Assembly: GCF_002754195.1 (NCBI RefSeq)
Contig: NZ_PEEU01000001.1
Location: forward strand, 2,356,001-2,420,000
Origin: Flavobacterium sp. 9
Lineage (GTDB): Bacteria > Bacteroidota > Bacteroidia > Flavobacteriales > Flavobacteriaceae
Reading direction: 5' to 3'
Length of the DNA stretch: 64,000 nt
Part shown: positions 9,353 through 17,593 of the stretch, piece by piece
Layout: each line of letters opens with the position of its first letter
How positions within the stretch are numbered: the stretch's first letter is position 1
Notes under the pieces: generated by a model
What the model was told of the DNA's origin: nothing
Seen by the model: only the letters and a program-made list of their open reading frames with translations
The model's database searches: none
Program-made: the position numbers and the translations under genes

Positions 9353-9360
9353 TATCTTTG
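9353..9360 (+). promoter_or_regulatory. -7 promoter element of the M3 peptidase gene
   Basis: TATCTTTG on the plus strand, 46 bases before the chosen ATG at 9406. Its position inside the upstream extension of the open frame supports the later start. Confidence 0.55.
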
Positions 9361-9405
9361 GAATTCAAAAATTTGACTTCAATTAATAAAAAATATTATA
9401 TCATA

Positions 9406-11433
9406 ATGAACGTTTTACTTTCAAAATTTATAACTAAACATAATACCGCGCCTTTTTCGCAAATTAAAATCGAAGATTATTTTCCAGCTTTTCAAGAAGG
9501 AATTACTTTGGCTAAAGCCGAAATTGATGCGATCGTAAACAATCCAGAAGCGCCAACTTTTGAAAATACTGTTGTTGCAATGGATTTTTCAGGAGATATT
9601 TTAGATCGTCTTTCCAGTGTTTTCTTCAATTTGAATTCGGCTGAAACAAGTGACGAAATGCAAAAAATCGCTCAGGAAGTTTCGCCTTTATTATCTGAAT
9701 ACGGAAATGATATTACATTGAACGCAGCTTTATTTGCTAAAATAAAAACGGTTTACGATCAAAAAGAAACATTAAATCTAAATCCGGAGCAAACTACACT
9801 TTTAGATAAAAAGTACAAAAGTTTTTCTAGAAACGGAGCTAATCTACCTGAAGACAAAAAGGAAAAACTACGAGAAATCGACAAAGAATTATCGAAATTA
9901 AAATTACAATTTGAAGAGAATATTTTGGCAGAAACCAATGCCTTCGAATTGCATTTGACGGACGAGAAAGATTTAGCCGGATTACCGGAAGGAACTATTG
10001 AAGCAGCAAGATTATTGGCTAAAAATCAGGAAAAAGAAGGTTGGATTTTCACTTTAGATCATCCAAGTTATGTTCCGTTTTTGACGTATGCTGATAATCG
10101 CGAATTGCGTAAAAAAATGGCGATCGCTTTTGGAGCAAGATCATTTCAGAATAACGAATTCGACAATCAGGAAAATGTTTTAAAGATTGCCAAATTACGT
10201 TTCGAAAGAGCGAATTTATTAGGTTATAAAACTCACTCAAATTTTGTTTTGGAAGAAAGAATGGCCGAAAGTCCGGAGAAAGTTTTTTCTTTCCTGAATG
10301 ATTTATTGGCTAAAGCAAAACCTGCTGCTCAAAAAGAATTTGCTGAATTGACGGCTTTTGCCAAAGAACTGGACGGAATCGAACAATTAGAAAAATGGGA
10401 CGGCGCTTATTATTCTGAAAAATTAAAACAACAGCTTTTTAATTTAGACGATGAAAAACTGAAACCATATTTTCAATTAGAAAAAGTATTAAATGGAGCT
10501 TTTACAGTTGCCAAAAAACTATACGGATTAACATTTACAGAAGTTTTCGACATCGATAAATATCATGAAGAAGTTACAACATATGAAGTAACAGATTCAG
10601 AAAATAATTTAATTTCGATTTTCTATGCGGATTTCTTCCCAAGAAAAGGAAAAAGAAACGGCGCTTGGATGACTTCATTTAAACATCAATCTATAAAAGA
10701 TGGCGTAAACGAAAGACCACATATTTCTAACGTTTGTAATTTTACAAAACCAACAGAAACAAAACCATCTTTATTGACTTTTAATGAAGTGACAACTTTA
10801 TTCCACGAATTTGGTCATGGTTTACACGGAATGTTGGCGAACACAACTTATCCAAGTTTATCAGGAACATCTGTTTTCTGGGATTTTGTAGAATTACCAA
10901 GTCAGATTATGGAAAACTGGTGTTACGAGCCTGAAGCTTTGGCTTTGTTTGCGAATCACTACGAAACCGGAGAAATTATCCCGATTGAATATGTACAGAA
11001 AATCAAAGAAAGTGCAAGTTTTCAAGAAGGTTTGGCAACTTTACGTCAGTTAAGTTTTGGATTATTAGACATGGCTTGGCACGGACAAGATCCAACGCAT
11101 ATTACAGATCTAAAAACTTTCGAAACAGAACAATTTGCCAATACGCAATTGTATCCTGATGTAAAAGAAAATGCGATGAGTACAGCTTTTTCACATATTT
11201 TTCAAGGTGGATATTCTTCTGGATATTACAGCTATAAATGGGCTGAAGTATTAGACGCTGATGCTTTTGAATATTTCCAGGAAAAGGGAATTTTCAATCA
11301 CGAAGTAGCAACAAAATTCAAAGATAATGTACTTTCAAAAGGAGGAACAGAACATCCGATGATTTTATACAAACGTTTTAGAGGTCAGGAACCAAAACCG
11401 GAAGCTTTATTAAAAAGAGCGGGACTTCTATAG
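9406..11433 (+). CDS. M3 family oligopeptidase (dipeptidyl carboxypeptidase / oligopeptidase A type)
   Basis: Cytoplasmic zinc metallopeptidase that degrades short peptides. The HEFGHGLHGML motif carries the HExxH zinc ligands, with the downstream Glu in WDFVELPSQIMENW. The helical N-terminal cap and ERPHISNVCNFTKP substrate-binding region also match the family. The start at 9406 (MNVLLSKFITKHNTAPF) gives 675 residues, as expected for Dcp/PrlC-like enzymes; 19 extra upstream codons overlap the promoter. It stands as a single transcription unit with its own terminator. Confidence 0.95.
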   Translation: MNVLLSKFITKHNTAPFSQIKIEDYFPAFQEGITLAKAEIDAIVNNPEAPTFENTVVAMDFSGDILDRLSSVFFNLNSAETSDEMQKIAQEVSPLLSEYGNDITLNAALFAKIKTVYDQKETLNLNPEQTTLLDKKYKSFSRNGANLPEDKKEKLREIDKELSKLKLQFEENILAETNAFELHLTDEKDLAGLPEGTIEAARLLAKNQEKEGWIFTLDHPSYVPFLTYADNRELRKKMAIAFGARSFQNNEFDNQENVLKIAKLRFERANLLGYKTHSNFVLEERMAESPEKVFSFLNDLLAKAKPAAQKEFAELTAFAKELDGIEQLEKWDGAYYSEKLKQQLFNLDDEKLKPYFQLEKVLNGAFTVAKKLYGLTFTEVFDIDKYHEEVTTYEVTDSENNLISIFYADFFPRKGKRNGAWMTSFKHQSIKDGVNERPHISNVCNFTKPTETKPSLLTFNEVTTLFHEFGHGLHGMLANTTYPSLSGTSVFWDFVELPSQIMENWCYEPEALALFANHYETGEIIPIEYVQKIKESASFQEGLATLRQLSFGLLDMAWHGQDPTHITDLKTFETEQFANTQLYPDVKENAMSTAFSHIFQGGYSSGYYSYKWAEVLDADAFEYFQEKGIFNHEVATKFKDNVLSKGGTEHPMILYKRFRGQEPKPEALLKRAGLL

Positions 11434-11458
11434 ACTTCTTAGAATATTAGATAATTAG

Positions 11459-11489
11459 AACCGAAGTAGAAATACTTCGGTTTTTTTAT
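11459..11489 (+). terminator. intrinsic terminator after M3 peptidase
   Basis: Stem AACCGAAGTA / TACTTCGGTT with a GAAA loop and a T-run, 25 bases after the stop codon. Confidence 0.85.
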
Positions 11490-11556
11490 TTGATTTTATC
11501 TAACAATAAATTTAAGTATCTTCGTGTTTTTAAATCTTAATCTTACAAAAAATAAA

Positions 11557-12216
11557 TTGAAAAAATATTTTAAAATCGCCCTTTACCTTGCAATTATTGG
11601 ATTAATCTCAGTCATTTCTGTTAATTATTACGTGAAATCCACAACTAAAAAACACATCTATTACTCGCTTAAGAAATTTCCAAAAAATGATGTGGGAATT
11701 ATTTTTGGTGCCGGAATCAACGGAGATCAACCCAGTAAATATTTAAAGGATCGCCTTGATGCGGGAATTCAATTATACAAAGCAAATCGAATCAATAAAA
11801 TTTTACTTTCGGGAGATAATGGTCGTGACGAACATGACGAATTAACGGTAATGAAAAATTACTGTTTCAATCATGGAGTTGATACAACTAAGATATTTGT
11901 TGATTATGCCGGTTTTGATACATATTCTACAATGTATCGTGCAAAGCATATTTTCAAAATAAAAAAGGCGACTTTAATCTCTCAGGAATATCATTTAAAC
12001 AGAGCGATTTATATTGGACAAAAATTGGGAATAAAATCGGTTGGATATTCTGCTAATAATGGAGAATATTTGGGATATAAATATGTTACTTTTAGAGAAT
12101 ATGGTTCTATTTTTAAATCCTTTTTTGATGTTTTAAGAAATCGAGAACCACGTTTTTTAGGAACTTCAATCGATATTAATGGTGTTTCAAATTATTCTAA
12201 AGAAGATAAACGATAA
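11557..12216 (+). CDS. SanA/YdcF-like (DUF218) membrane-anchored protein
   Basis: One N-terminal transmembrane helix (IALYLAIIGLISVISVNYYV) followed by a DUF218 domain: DVGIIFGAGI, RLDAGIQLYKANRINKILLSGD, ISQEYHLNRAIYIGQKLGI. SanA-type proteins affect envelope barrier function, but the reaction is not known. The start is uncertain. A GTG at 11524 lies inside a likely -7 box (TATCTTCG, 11517-11524), so I prefer the in-frame TTG at 11557. The last eleven codons and stop are echoed at 15965-15996, across the neighbouring accessory block. Confidence 0.85.
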   Translation: MKKYFKIALYLAIIGLISVISVNYYVKSTTKKHIYYSLKKFPKNDVGIIFGAGINGDQPSKYLKDRLDAGIQLYKANRINKILLSGDNGRDEHDELTVMKNYCFNHGVDTTKIFVDYAGFDTYSTMYRAKHIFKIKKATLISQEYHLNRAIYIGQKLGIKSVGYSANNGEYLGYKYVTFREYGSIFKSFFDVLRNREPRFLGTSIDINGVSNYSKEDKR

Positions 12217-12221
12217 AAAAA
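12190..12221 (+). repeat. direct repeat, left copy (3' end of the sanA-like gene)
   Basis: 32 bases covering the last codons (NYSKEDKR), stop and A-run of the sanA-like gene. They match 15965-15996 at 29 of 32 positions by eye. The two copies bracket the block holding the tail-fibre-like, 232-aa-type, 104-aa and AraC genes. Confidence 0.55.
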
Positions 12222-12254
12222 TCCGAGGTAAATTTTACTTCGGATTTTTCTTTT
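12221..12254 (+). terminator. intrinsic terminator after the sanA-like gene
   Basis: Stem AAATCCGA-GGTAAA / TTTAC-TTCGGATTT with a T-run. The A-run on the other side means it could also serve the converging minus-strand gene at 12279. Confidence 0.75.
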
Positions 12255-12278
12255 TTAGAAATTACAAATTTCAATTAA

Positions 12279-13295
12279 TTATGCCCATTTAATAGTATAA
12301 AGCTCAGCAATATTTTTCGGACGGGTTTCTTTTCCATCAGCCGTTTCTTTAGTTTTAGAAGTACTGGCTGTATTTATAATTGTCGTCGAACTTTTATCCC
12401 CTGTTAAAATAGTCTTATCAATTGAAAAATCTAATCCATGATCGTGCTTAAGAAAAACATCTTGTTCTACAGTACTTACCTGATCTCCTTGGATTGTTCC
12501 TGTACCGGGTGGTTTTCTATTTGCAGCATCAGGATCAACCTTAGCACCATTGTTCCATGCTCTGCTGAAATATCCTCGCATATCGATAAGCATTGAATTT
12601 CCGCTTTGTCCCTTCCCAAATCTATTATTAATCACCGAATTTAGTCTTGAATAATCATTGCTAAGTTCTACTGGAGCCTGGCATAAAGACAATTCTTCAG
12701 CAGGAGGATTTTTGGTTGCAATATATTGTTTGCGTTCTCCTATAATACCTTGCACAATACACGGTAAATTTTCTATAGCAATTAACCCCACATTTCCATA
12801 TACTTTTGAAACAGCAATTACAATCGATGTTGCTGACGAACTAATTGTTATCCAAACAGATTTAGCTTCTTTATTAACTTTTAATTCTACTTCAACTTCA
12901 AAATCTCCTATACCATTTTTCACAATAGTATTGGAATCAATACCATCCGAAAGTGTTATGTTTACGTCGCCGGCGATACTTAAATTCAAGGCTACTTTAA
13001 CCGAAATATTTTTTTCTAAAAGCATTTGTTTCCATCTGGGAAATTCATGGAGCGCTTGCTTAAAAGTCATTAAGCTATTACCTCCGCTTTTCTTAATAAT
13101 GCAACGTTCTGTATTTTTATCAAAATTAATACTCCCGTTTGCTCCATTATCTTCATAACACCAACCATCAGGAATTCCGTAATTAAATTCAATTTGATTA
13201 CTGAAATATCTAAAATCATAATTATATACAAGATTTCGCTGTTGCAAGGCATATAGATAATCATCTATAGATCTTTTATTATCGAATGTTTTCAT
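12279..13295 (-). CDS. phage-tail-fibre-like protein, not in a prophage
   Basis: 338 residues in two parts. The N-terminal ~200 residues form a beta-rich region (carbohydrate-binding-like, FSNQIEFNYGIPDGWCYE ... WITISSSATSIVIAVSKVYG) of no family I know. The C-terminal ~130 residues match the terminal domain of phage tail-collar fibres: LIDMRGYFSRAWNNG, VDPDAANR, GDQVSTVEQD, FLKHDHGLD and the final ETRPKNIAELYTIKWA. No other phage gene is nearby. It starts 20 bases after a terminator hairpin that follows the upstream gene, so it is probably expressed by read-through. There is no signal peptide. Function is unknown; target binding is an inference. Confidence 0.72.
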   Translation of the reverse strand: MKTFDNKRSIDDYLYALQQRNLVYNYDFRYFSNQIEFNYGIPDGWCYEDNGANGSINFDKNTERCIIKKSGGNSLMTFKQALHEFPRWKQMLLEKNISVKVALNLSIAGDVNITLSDGIDSNTIVKNGIGDFEVEVELKVNKEAKSVWITISSSATSIVIAVSKVYGNVGLIAIENLPCIVQGIIGERKQYIATKNPPAEELSLCQAPVELSNDYSRLNSVINNRFGKGQSGNSMLIDMRGYFSRAWNNGAKVDPDAANRKPPGTGTIQGDQVSTVEQDVFLKHDHGLDFSIDKTILTGDKSSTTIINTASTSKTKETADGKETRPKNIAELYTIKWA

Positions 13296-13307
13296 AAAAT
13301 TTCAATT

Positions 13308-13338
13308 AAAAAAAGGGCCACTTAATATGCAGCCCTTT
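13308..13338 (-). terminator. hairpin terminator/attenuator between two accessory genes
   Basis: On the minus strand AAAGGGC ... GCCCTTT followed by a run of seven T, lying between the 231-aa gene (13353) and the tail-fibre-like gene (start 13295). Its position before a closely spaced downstream gene suggests partial termination. Confidence 0.7.
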
Positions 13339-13352
13339 CAGATATTATATTT

Positions 13353-14048
13353 TTATACTCTTCCTGGAGTCACTAGCCAGTCTCCCGTAGCTGTCAAAGT
13401 AACGGTTGCTTCTAAGTTTTTAAAATCGCTTAATTCAACTTTTGCAGACTTTCTCGAAATTGTTGAAATATCAGCAAGTTCATAATTTGTAAATGAACCA
13501 GTAGCGATATAAAATGAAAACTTTGGAGTAATTGTGTTTTGATCATCTGGCGAAGGAGACCAGGTAACCCCTAAAAATCCATTTTGTGTCTGGATACCAA
13601 AGCTCATGTTACTAAACCACTTCCCATTTTCATTTACCTTTTTGTTAAAATTGTTAGACAATAGAGCAATCGTATCATCTGGACTTTTTTGACCTTGAAC
13701 AAGATTCAATTCTGGTCCCTGATTAGGAGGTATAGTGGCGTATTTCGCTTCCCAAGTTTGTTTTAATTCAGCTTTTCTGAAAATACTGGTTTCAATTTGC
13801 ACACCCAATCCTACTTCTTCGTTTGATGCACCAGCTGCCAAAGAGTATTGAACCGGAATGACAAACTTATTTGTTCCTCCATAATCTGGCACTACATTTA
13901 AAGTAGCAGATGAATTTGCAAAAACGGCACTATCTGGTACCCCAACTGGTTTTTCTAAAAAACACCAGAAATTTTTTGCATCACTACCTTCATTTTTTAA
14001 ATAAATAGTATAATGATTTACCGAATTTAATGCTTCTAAATTTAACAT
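13353..14048 (-). CDS. accessory beta-rich protein, paralogue 1 (unknown family)
   Basis: 231-residue soluble protein without signal peptide. It is clearly paralogous to the protein at 17594-18286: both share NxYTIYLKNE, FAN/YANSSA, GLGVQI, a GPxLNxVQG segment, the FGIQTxxGFLGVTWSPSPDDQ block, TPKFSFYIATGxF and SRKxAKxELSDF. The strongest conservation is in the C-terminal half. The pattern of short strands suggests a beta-sandwich. I do not recognise the family. Leader motif A (14072-14157) ends 25 bases before its start codon. It lies downstream of the 104-aa gene and upstream of the tail-fibre-like gene. Confidence 0.72.
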   Translation of the reverse strand: MLNLEALNSVNHYTIYLKNEGSDAKNFWCFLEKPVGVPDSAVFANSSATLNVVPDYGGTNKFVIPVQYSLAAGASNEEVGLGVQIETSIFRKAELKQTWEAKYATIPPNQGPELNLVQGQKSPDDTIALLSNNFNKKVNENGKWFSNMSFGIQTQNGFLGVTWSPSPDDQNTITPKFSFYIATGSFTNYELADISTISRKSAKVELSDFKNLEATVTLTATGDWLVTPGRV

Positions 14049-14071
14049 AGTTTATAATTTTTGATTGTTTG

Positions 14072-14157
14072 TCCCTACTCGTAGGCTTTTCAGGTTTCGC
14101 CTCGCATTATTTCCTGAATGCGAACAGTCTGATTTTTTTAAGTGGTTGCTGTTCCAC
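14072..14157 (-). promoter_or_regulatory. structured leader RNA motif, copy A
   Basis: Minus-strand leader of the 13353-14048 gene. It holds, 5' to 3': hairpin 1 (GUGG, loop AACAGCAA, CCAC), hairpin 2 (CGCAUU / AAUGCG) and the core AGGC-GAAACCUGAAAA-GCCU-ACGAGUAGGG. In the core, AGGC pairs with GCCU, and the loop CCU can pair with AGG to close a pseudoknot. Alternatively CCUA can pair with UAGG. The core is shared with 18310-18341, 20441-20496 and 26852-26935. No match to a known riboswitch class that I can recall. Confidence 0.6.
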
Positions 14158-14217
14158 TAAAATGTATTAACATTTTTAATTCCCATGAACTAGTGTATCA
14201 CATAATCTTTAACAATA

Positions 14218-14532
14218 TCAGCTAAACAGATTATTTGCATCTTTTAGCGTTAAACCTGATATTAGACAATGATTTGGATTACTCGGTATTGGAGCCGTTA
14301 AAACCCTTCCGCCTTTTTGTATTATTTTTTCGGCTGTTGATGTTCGCGTTCCATAAGCATGCATTGCCGGCGCCATTCCTACCATAATTGCTGTAATATT
14401 GTTTGAGCCTTCAATGCTATTTACACTAGCATCTAATAATCGACCATGTTCGTCTACTTCCTCCTTGGAAAAAGGTTTGAGATCGGCATTTTTTAAGCCT
14501 CTAATTACAGTCCCTTTTTGAATATCTCCCAT
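14218..14532 (-). CDS. 104-aa hypothetical protein of the accessory block
   Basis: Small soluble protein with no signal peptide or membrane helix. It has a basic N-terminus (MGDIQKGTVIRGLKNADLK) and a C-terminal part with PIPSNPNHCLISGLTLKDANNLFS. I recognise no family. It is the first gene of the unit that continues through leader motif A into the 231-aa gene. About 105 bases upstream is a possible -7-like element with a weaker copy of the AraC-type site (see findings). Codon use resembles the neighbouring accessory genes. Confidence 0.55.
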   Translation of the reverse strand: MGDIQKGTVIRGLKNADLKPFSKEEVDEHGRLLDASVNSIEGSNNITAIMVGMAPAMHAYGTRTSTAEKIIQKGGRVLTAPIPSNPNHCLISGLTLKDANNLFS

Positions 14533-14870
14533 AATGATTCGTTTAATACTATTATAAGCTACATGCTTACAAAGTTTTTTATTAGCTACTAGACCCTCTA
14601 GTGTTTTTAGCTATAATGTCGAATAGTTTTTTAAACAAACTGTATCAATCAAACTGTACTTTTATTTTTTTTTTGGCATGAAAATCCCATTTACACTGTT
14701 GAACAGATTGTTTTTTTCTACTCTTGATTTAATCATTTCCTAATCTGCAGTATCAGGCCATGAAATTTTTTAGGTTCAATTTGTACAAATCCTGAATTCT
14801 AATAAGTCAAAATTATCAGTTTATTCCTTCTTCGTCTTGTACAGAATCACCTACTTTTTATCAATTTGAA
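14533..14870. other. intergenic region upstream of the 104-aa gene
   Basis: 338 bases without a convincing gene. It has a short CTAGA/TCTAG hairpin near 14590-14605 and two copies of CAAACTGTA (14636-14644 and 14650-14658). It also has a possible AraC-type site TTGGCATGAAA at 14673, 29 bases from the first of these. Two CATGAAA words occur (near 14677 and 14759). Confidence 0.4.
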
Positions 14871-15679
14871 TCATAGCTGTTTTCTTAATAAATCAACAAA
14901 AGGAAATAAAATGATAGTTTCCTTATATTTACTGGGAGGACAGTCAAAACTTTGTTTAAAAACATGCGAAAAATGGGCGGTATCAAAAAAACCTGCAAGA
15001 GATGCTGCTTCAGTAATTGATTTTTTTTGTAACACTAATATTTCTGTAGCGTATTGAAGCCTTATATCACGCAACAGACGTATGACAGGGAATCCAAATA
15101 AAGATTTCACTTTGCGATTAAGATTTGATGAACTCATAAAAAGTTTATTAGACAAAATCTCAATAGAGAAAGCTTCGTTATCAAGATTATCAATTATAAT
15201 GACCAGCAACTTTGCTAACCATATATATTCACTTTTTAACTGAATGAGTTTATTAAAGCATTCTTTGGTTAAAGGAATTTTCCAGTCATCCGGTTTAAAT
15301 CCGGTAATTAATCCATTTTCACGATATGCTAAAGGAGAAAGACCAAACTCTTGTTTGAATTTACGGCTGAAATTAGTTGCGCCACTAAAACCACAATAAA
15401 GAGCAGTTTCTTCAATAGAAAGTTTATTTGCATTCAAAATATGCTTTGCCAGTTCCATCTTATAATACAAAATGAGTTTCCCAGGTGAGAAACTCATTTG
15501 ATTTTGCATTTTACGATTAAGTTGGGCTTTACTGATTTTTAATTGCTCAGCCAGTTGTGAAACTCCAAAAGAAGGATCTGTTTTTTTTCTTGTATAATAG
15601 CATCAATTTGCTTTAAAAAAATTTCATCACAATAGCTATTTAAAGCAATGACGCTTTTTTTACTTTCGAATTCTTTCAT
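14871..15679 (-). CDS. AraC-family regulator with two DNA-binding domains, frameshifted
   Basis: Read with one frame correction, this is a ~269-residue regulator with two complete AraC-type helix-turn-helix domains. The first is VSQLAEQLKISKAQLNRKM through GFSGATNFSRKFKQEFGLSP. The second is FSIEILSNKLFMSSSNLNRKV through GFFDTAHFSHVFKQSFDCPP. The frame breaks at an A8 tract (T-run 15581-15588 on the plus strand). From ATG 15679 the zero frame ends after 46 codons, while the downstream frame is open from 15509 to the stop. One extra A, or a -1 slip at A-AAA-AAC, restores it. Its own promoter region carries the same triple 21-bp-phased sites as two target genes. It may be decayed, phase-variable, or read by slippage. 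Confidence 0.75.
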
Positions 15680-15772
15680 AATTAGTAGGTTTTTTGAATA
15701 ATAAGTGATCGTTTAAGCTTTATGGGAAAAAAGAGACAGAATAAATTTTTATTCCATATCTCTTATCTGCCT

Positions 15773-15862
15773 CAAAACTAACTGTAATCAAACCTAAAAA
15801 AGGAGAAAAATGCTACAAGACAAGTAAAAAAAGGCATAGGAACCAGTAAACATGTTACAAGA
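15773..15862 (-). promoter_or_regulatory. AraC gene promoter with three 21-bp-phased sites
   Basis: The minus-strand -7 box TAGTTTTG is at 15773-15780. Upstream of it are three direct 11-bp sites: ATGCTACAAGA at 15810, AAGGCATAGGA at 15831 and ATGTTACAAGA at 15852 (plus-strand reading). They are exactly 21 bp apart and the nearest is 30 bp from the -7 box. The same arrangement is found at 20564-20651 and 27078-27166. Confidence 0.6.
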
Positions 15863-15964
15863 TTTTTCTGACGATAACTATGAATCAAAAACGAATATTT
15901 AAAACTTATTTTTAAAAGTTTAAAAAAATTAAATGCTTTCACAATGACAGTAATTGTGAATCCT

Positions 15965-15996
15965 AATTATTCTAAAGATGACAAACTATAAAAAAA
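15965..15996 (+). repeat. direct repeat, right copy (remnant of a sanA-like 3' end)
   Basis: Matches 12190-12221 at 29 of 32 bases. Read in frame it gives NYSKDDKL and a stop, mirroring NYSKEDKR and the stop of the sanA-like gene. No further upstream similarity is convincing. It sits just before the hairpin that ends the antiporter gene. Confidence 0.5.
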
Positions 15997-16024
15997 GCCT
16001 GCAAAAATATTTTTGCAGGCTTTT
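15993..16024 (-). terminator. intrinsic terminator of the antiporter gene
   Basis: Long perfect stem AAAAGCCTGCAAAAA / TTTTTGCAGGCTTTT with runs of A/T on both sides. It lies about 70 bases downstream of the minus-strand stop at 16094 and could act in both directions. Confidence 0.75.
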
Positions 16025-16093
16025 CCCTTTCAGTTAAATAATTTTAAAGAGAAAAACTTCATTCTATTCTCTTTACTCTATTTTCTATTTTCT

Positions 16094-17356
16094 TTACTCT
16101 TTCTCTAAAACTCTTTTTGCTAATTTACCAACGGTTAATCCTTGAACGACAATTGAAAATAATACTACAATATAAGTTACTTCCAGCAGGAGGTTTTTAT
16201 ATTCTCCTTCAGGCATAGAAAGTACAAGCGCAATTGAAACTCCACCACGGATTCCTCCCCAAACTAATACCATTAAAGAACCTTTGTTATAAGCAGATTT
16301 TATACCAAATATCTTAAATATATCGAAGAATTTCCAAGGTAAAACAATAGATGCAATTCTGGAAAATAACACGATAAAAATAGCCACAAAACCGGTTAGT
16401 AATTGTTTATTCAAATCAGGTAATAACAATAATTCAAAACCTATAAATAAGAATAAAATAGCATTTAATATTTCATCTATAAGTTCCCAAAATTTCTCTA
16501 AGTAATCTTTTGTTACTTCGCTCATAGCAACTTTTTTTCCGTAATTACCAATAATTAATCCTGCGACTACCATTGCCAACGGACTTGAAACATGTAAACT
16601 TTGAGCAATCAAAAATCCTCCCATTACGATAGAAAGCGTTATTAGAACAGAAACTTTATAATCGTCGATTTTCTTCATAACTCTCGATGCAGTATATCCT
16701 AAAACTGCTCCCAATAAAAGCCCACCAATTCCTTCTTTTGCAAACAACCAGGCAATAGAACCAAAACTCATATCAAATGTAGGATCGGTAGCCATTTTTA
16801 AAACAACGGCAAACATTACTACTGCTACTCCATCATTAAACAAAGATTCACCAACAATTTTAGTTTCGATTCTTTTAGGAACTTTTGCTTGTTTTAAAAC
16901 TCCCAGAACCACGATTGGATCTGTTGGAGAAATTAATGTTCCGAAAACTAAACAATATATATACGGGATTTTTATTCCTAAAACAGGTGCGATATAATAA
17001 AGTAATACTGAAATAATTAAGGCTGACAATACTACACTAACTGTAGAATAAATCATAATAGGAACTTTTTGTTCTTTAAGATCAGACATATTTACGTGCA
17101 GTGCGCCTGCAAACAAAAGAAAATTCAACATTGCTCCCATTAAGATTTCGTTGAAGTCAAATTCTTTTATCAATTCAAAAAAATGCTTTGTAGTTGCCGG
17201 AAAATAAGAATCCCCTAAAAGGCGAATTCCTACCGAAACTAACATTGCAATAATCATTATTCCGATAGTTCCGGGAAGCTTTAAAAATCTTAAATTTAAA
17301 TAGGCGAAGAAAGAGGCCAATACAATTAGTATTGAAAAAGTGTAGTATAATTCCAT
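16094..17356 (-). CDS. CPA1-family Na+/H+ antiporter (NhaP type)
   Basis: Inner membrane cation:proton antiporter with about 12 hydrophobic segments in 420 residues. Family landmarks include the PTDPIVVLGVLK segment (unwound helix), VGESLFNDGVAVVMF with the acidic ND pair that binds the ion, and VVWGGIRGGVSIAL near residue 365. It lacks a C-terminal RCK domain. It stands alone, bounded by terminator hairpins on both sides, inside the accessory zone. Its codon use is ordinary, so it is probably a resident gene rather than part of the accessory block. Confidence 0.92.
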   Translation of the reverse strand: MELYYTFSILIVLASFFAYLNLRFLKLPGTIGIMIIAMLVSVGIRLLGDSYFPATTKHFFELIKEFDFNEILMGAMLNFLLFAGALHVNMSDLKEQKVPIMIYSTVSVVLSALIISVLLYYIAPVLGIKIPYIYCLVFGTLISPTDPIVVLGVLKQAKVPKRIETKIVGESLFNDGVAVVMFAVVLKMATDPTFDMSFGSIAWLFAKEGIGGLLLGAVLGYTASRVMKKIDDYKVSVLITLSIVMGGFLIAQSLHVSSPLAMVVAGLIIGNYGKKVAMSEVTKDYLEKFWELIDEILNAILFLFIGFELLLLPDLNKQLLTGFVAIFIVLFSRIASIVLPWKFFDIFKIFGIKSAYNKGSLMVLVWGGIRGGVSIALVLSMPEGEYKNLLLEVTYIVVLFSIVVQGLTVGKLAKRVLEKE

Positions 17357-17478
17357 AAAAGTGATTTTTACAAAAATAAATTTCCATTATCTAATACAAA
17401 ACTTCATTTCCTAAATTAACATAACTTTACAATTGTTAAAAACACTTTAAAAGCCTTAAAAATACAATCGATAAATAA

Positions 17479-17518
17479 AAAAGCCGAAGTAAAATCAAAT
17501 TTACTTCGAGCTTTTTTT
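17479..17518 (-). terminator. bidirectional-looking terminator
   Basis: Stem AAGC-CGAAGTAAA / TTTACTTCG-GCTT flanked by A- and T-runs, between the accessory gene 17594-18286 and the antiporter gene. Confidence 0.75.
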
Positions 17519-17593
17519 ATGAATTTAATCATTATAATAATCTATGTATGGTTGTATTTGGACTTTATTTATAAAAAATCTAGATTATAGATC

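Noticed and set aside
12658..13158. 166-codon plus-strand frame inside the tail-fibre-like gene
   Set aside because: Antisense shadow of a gene with clear C-terminal tail-fibre motifs.
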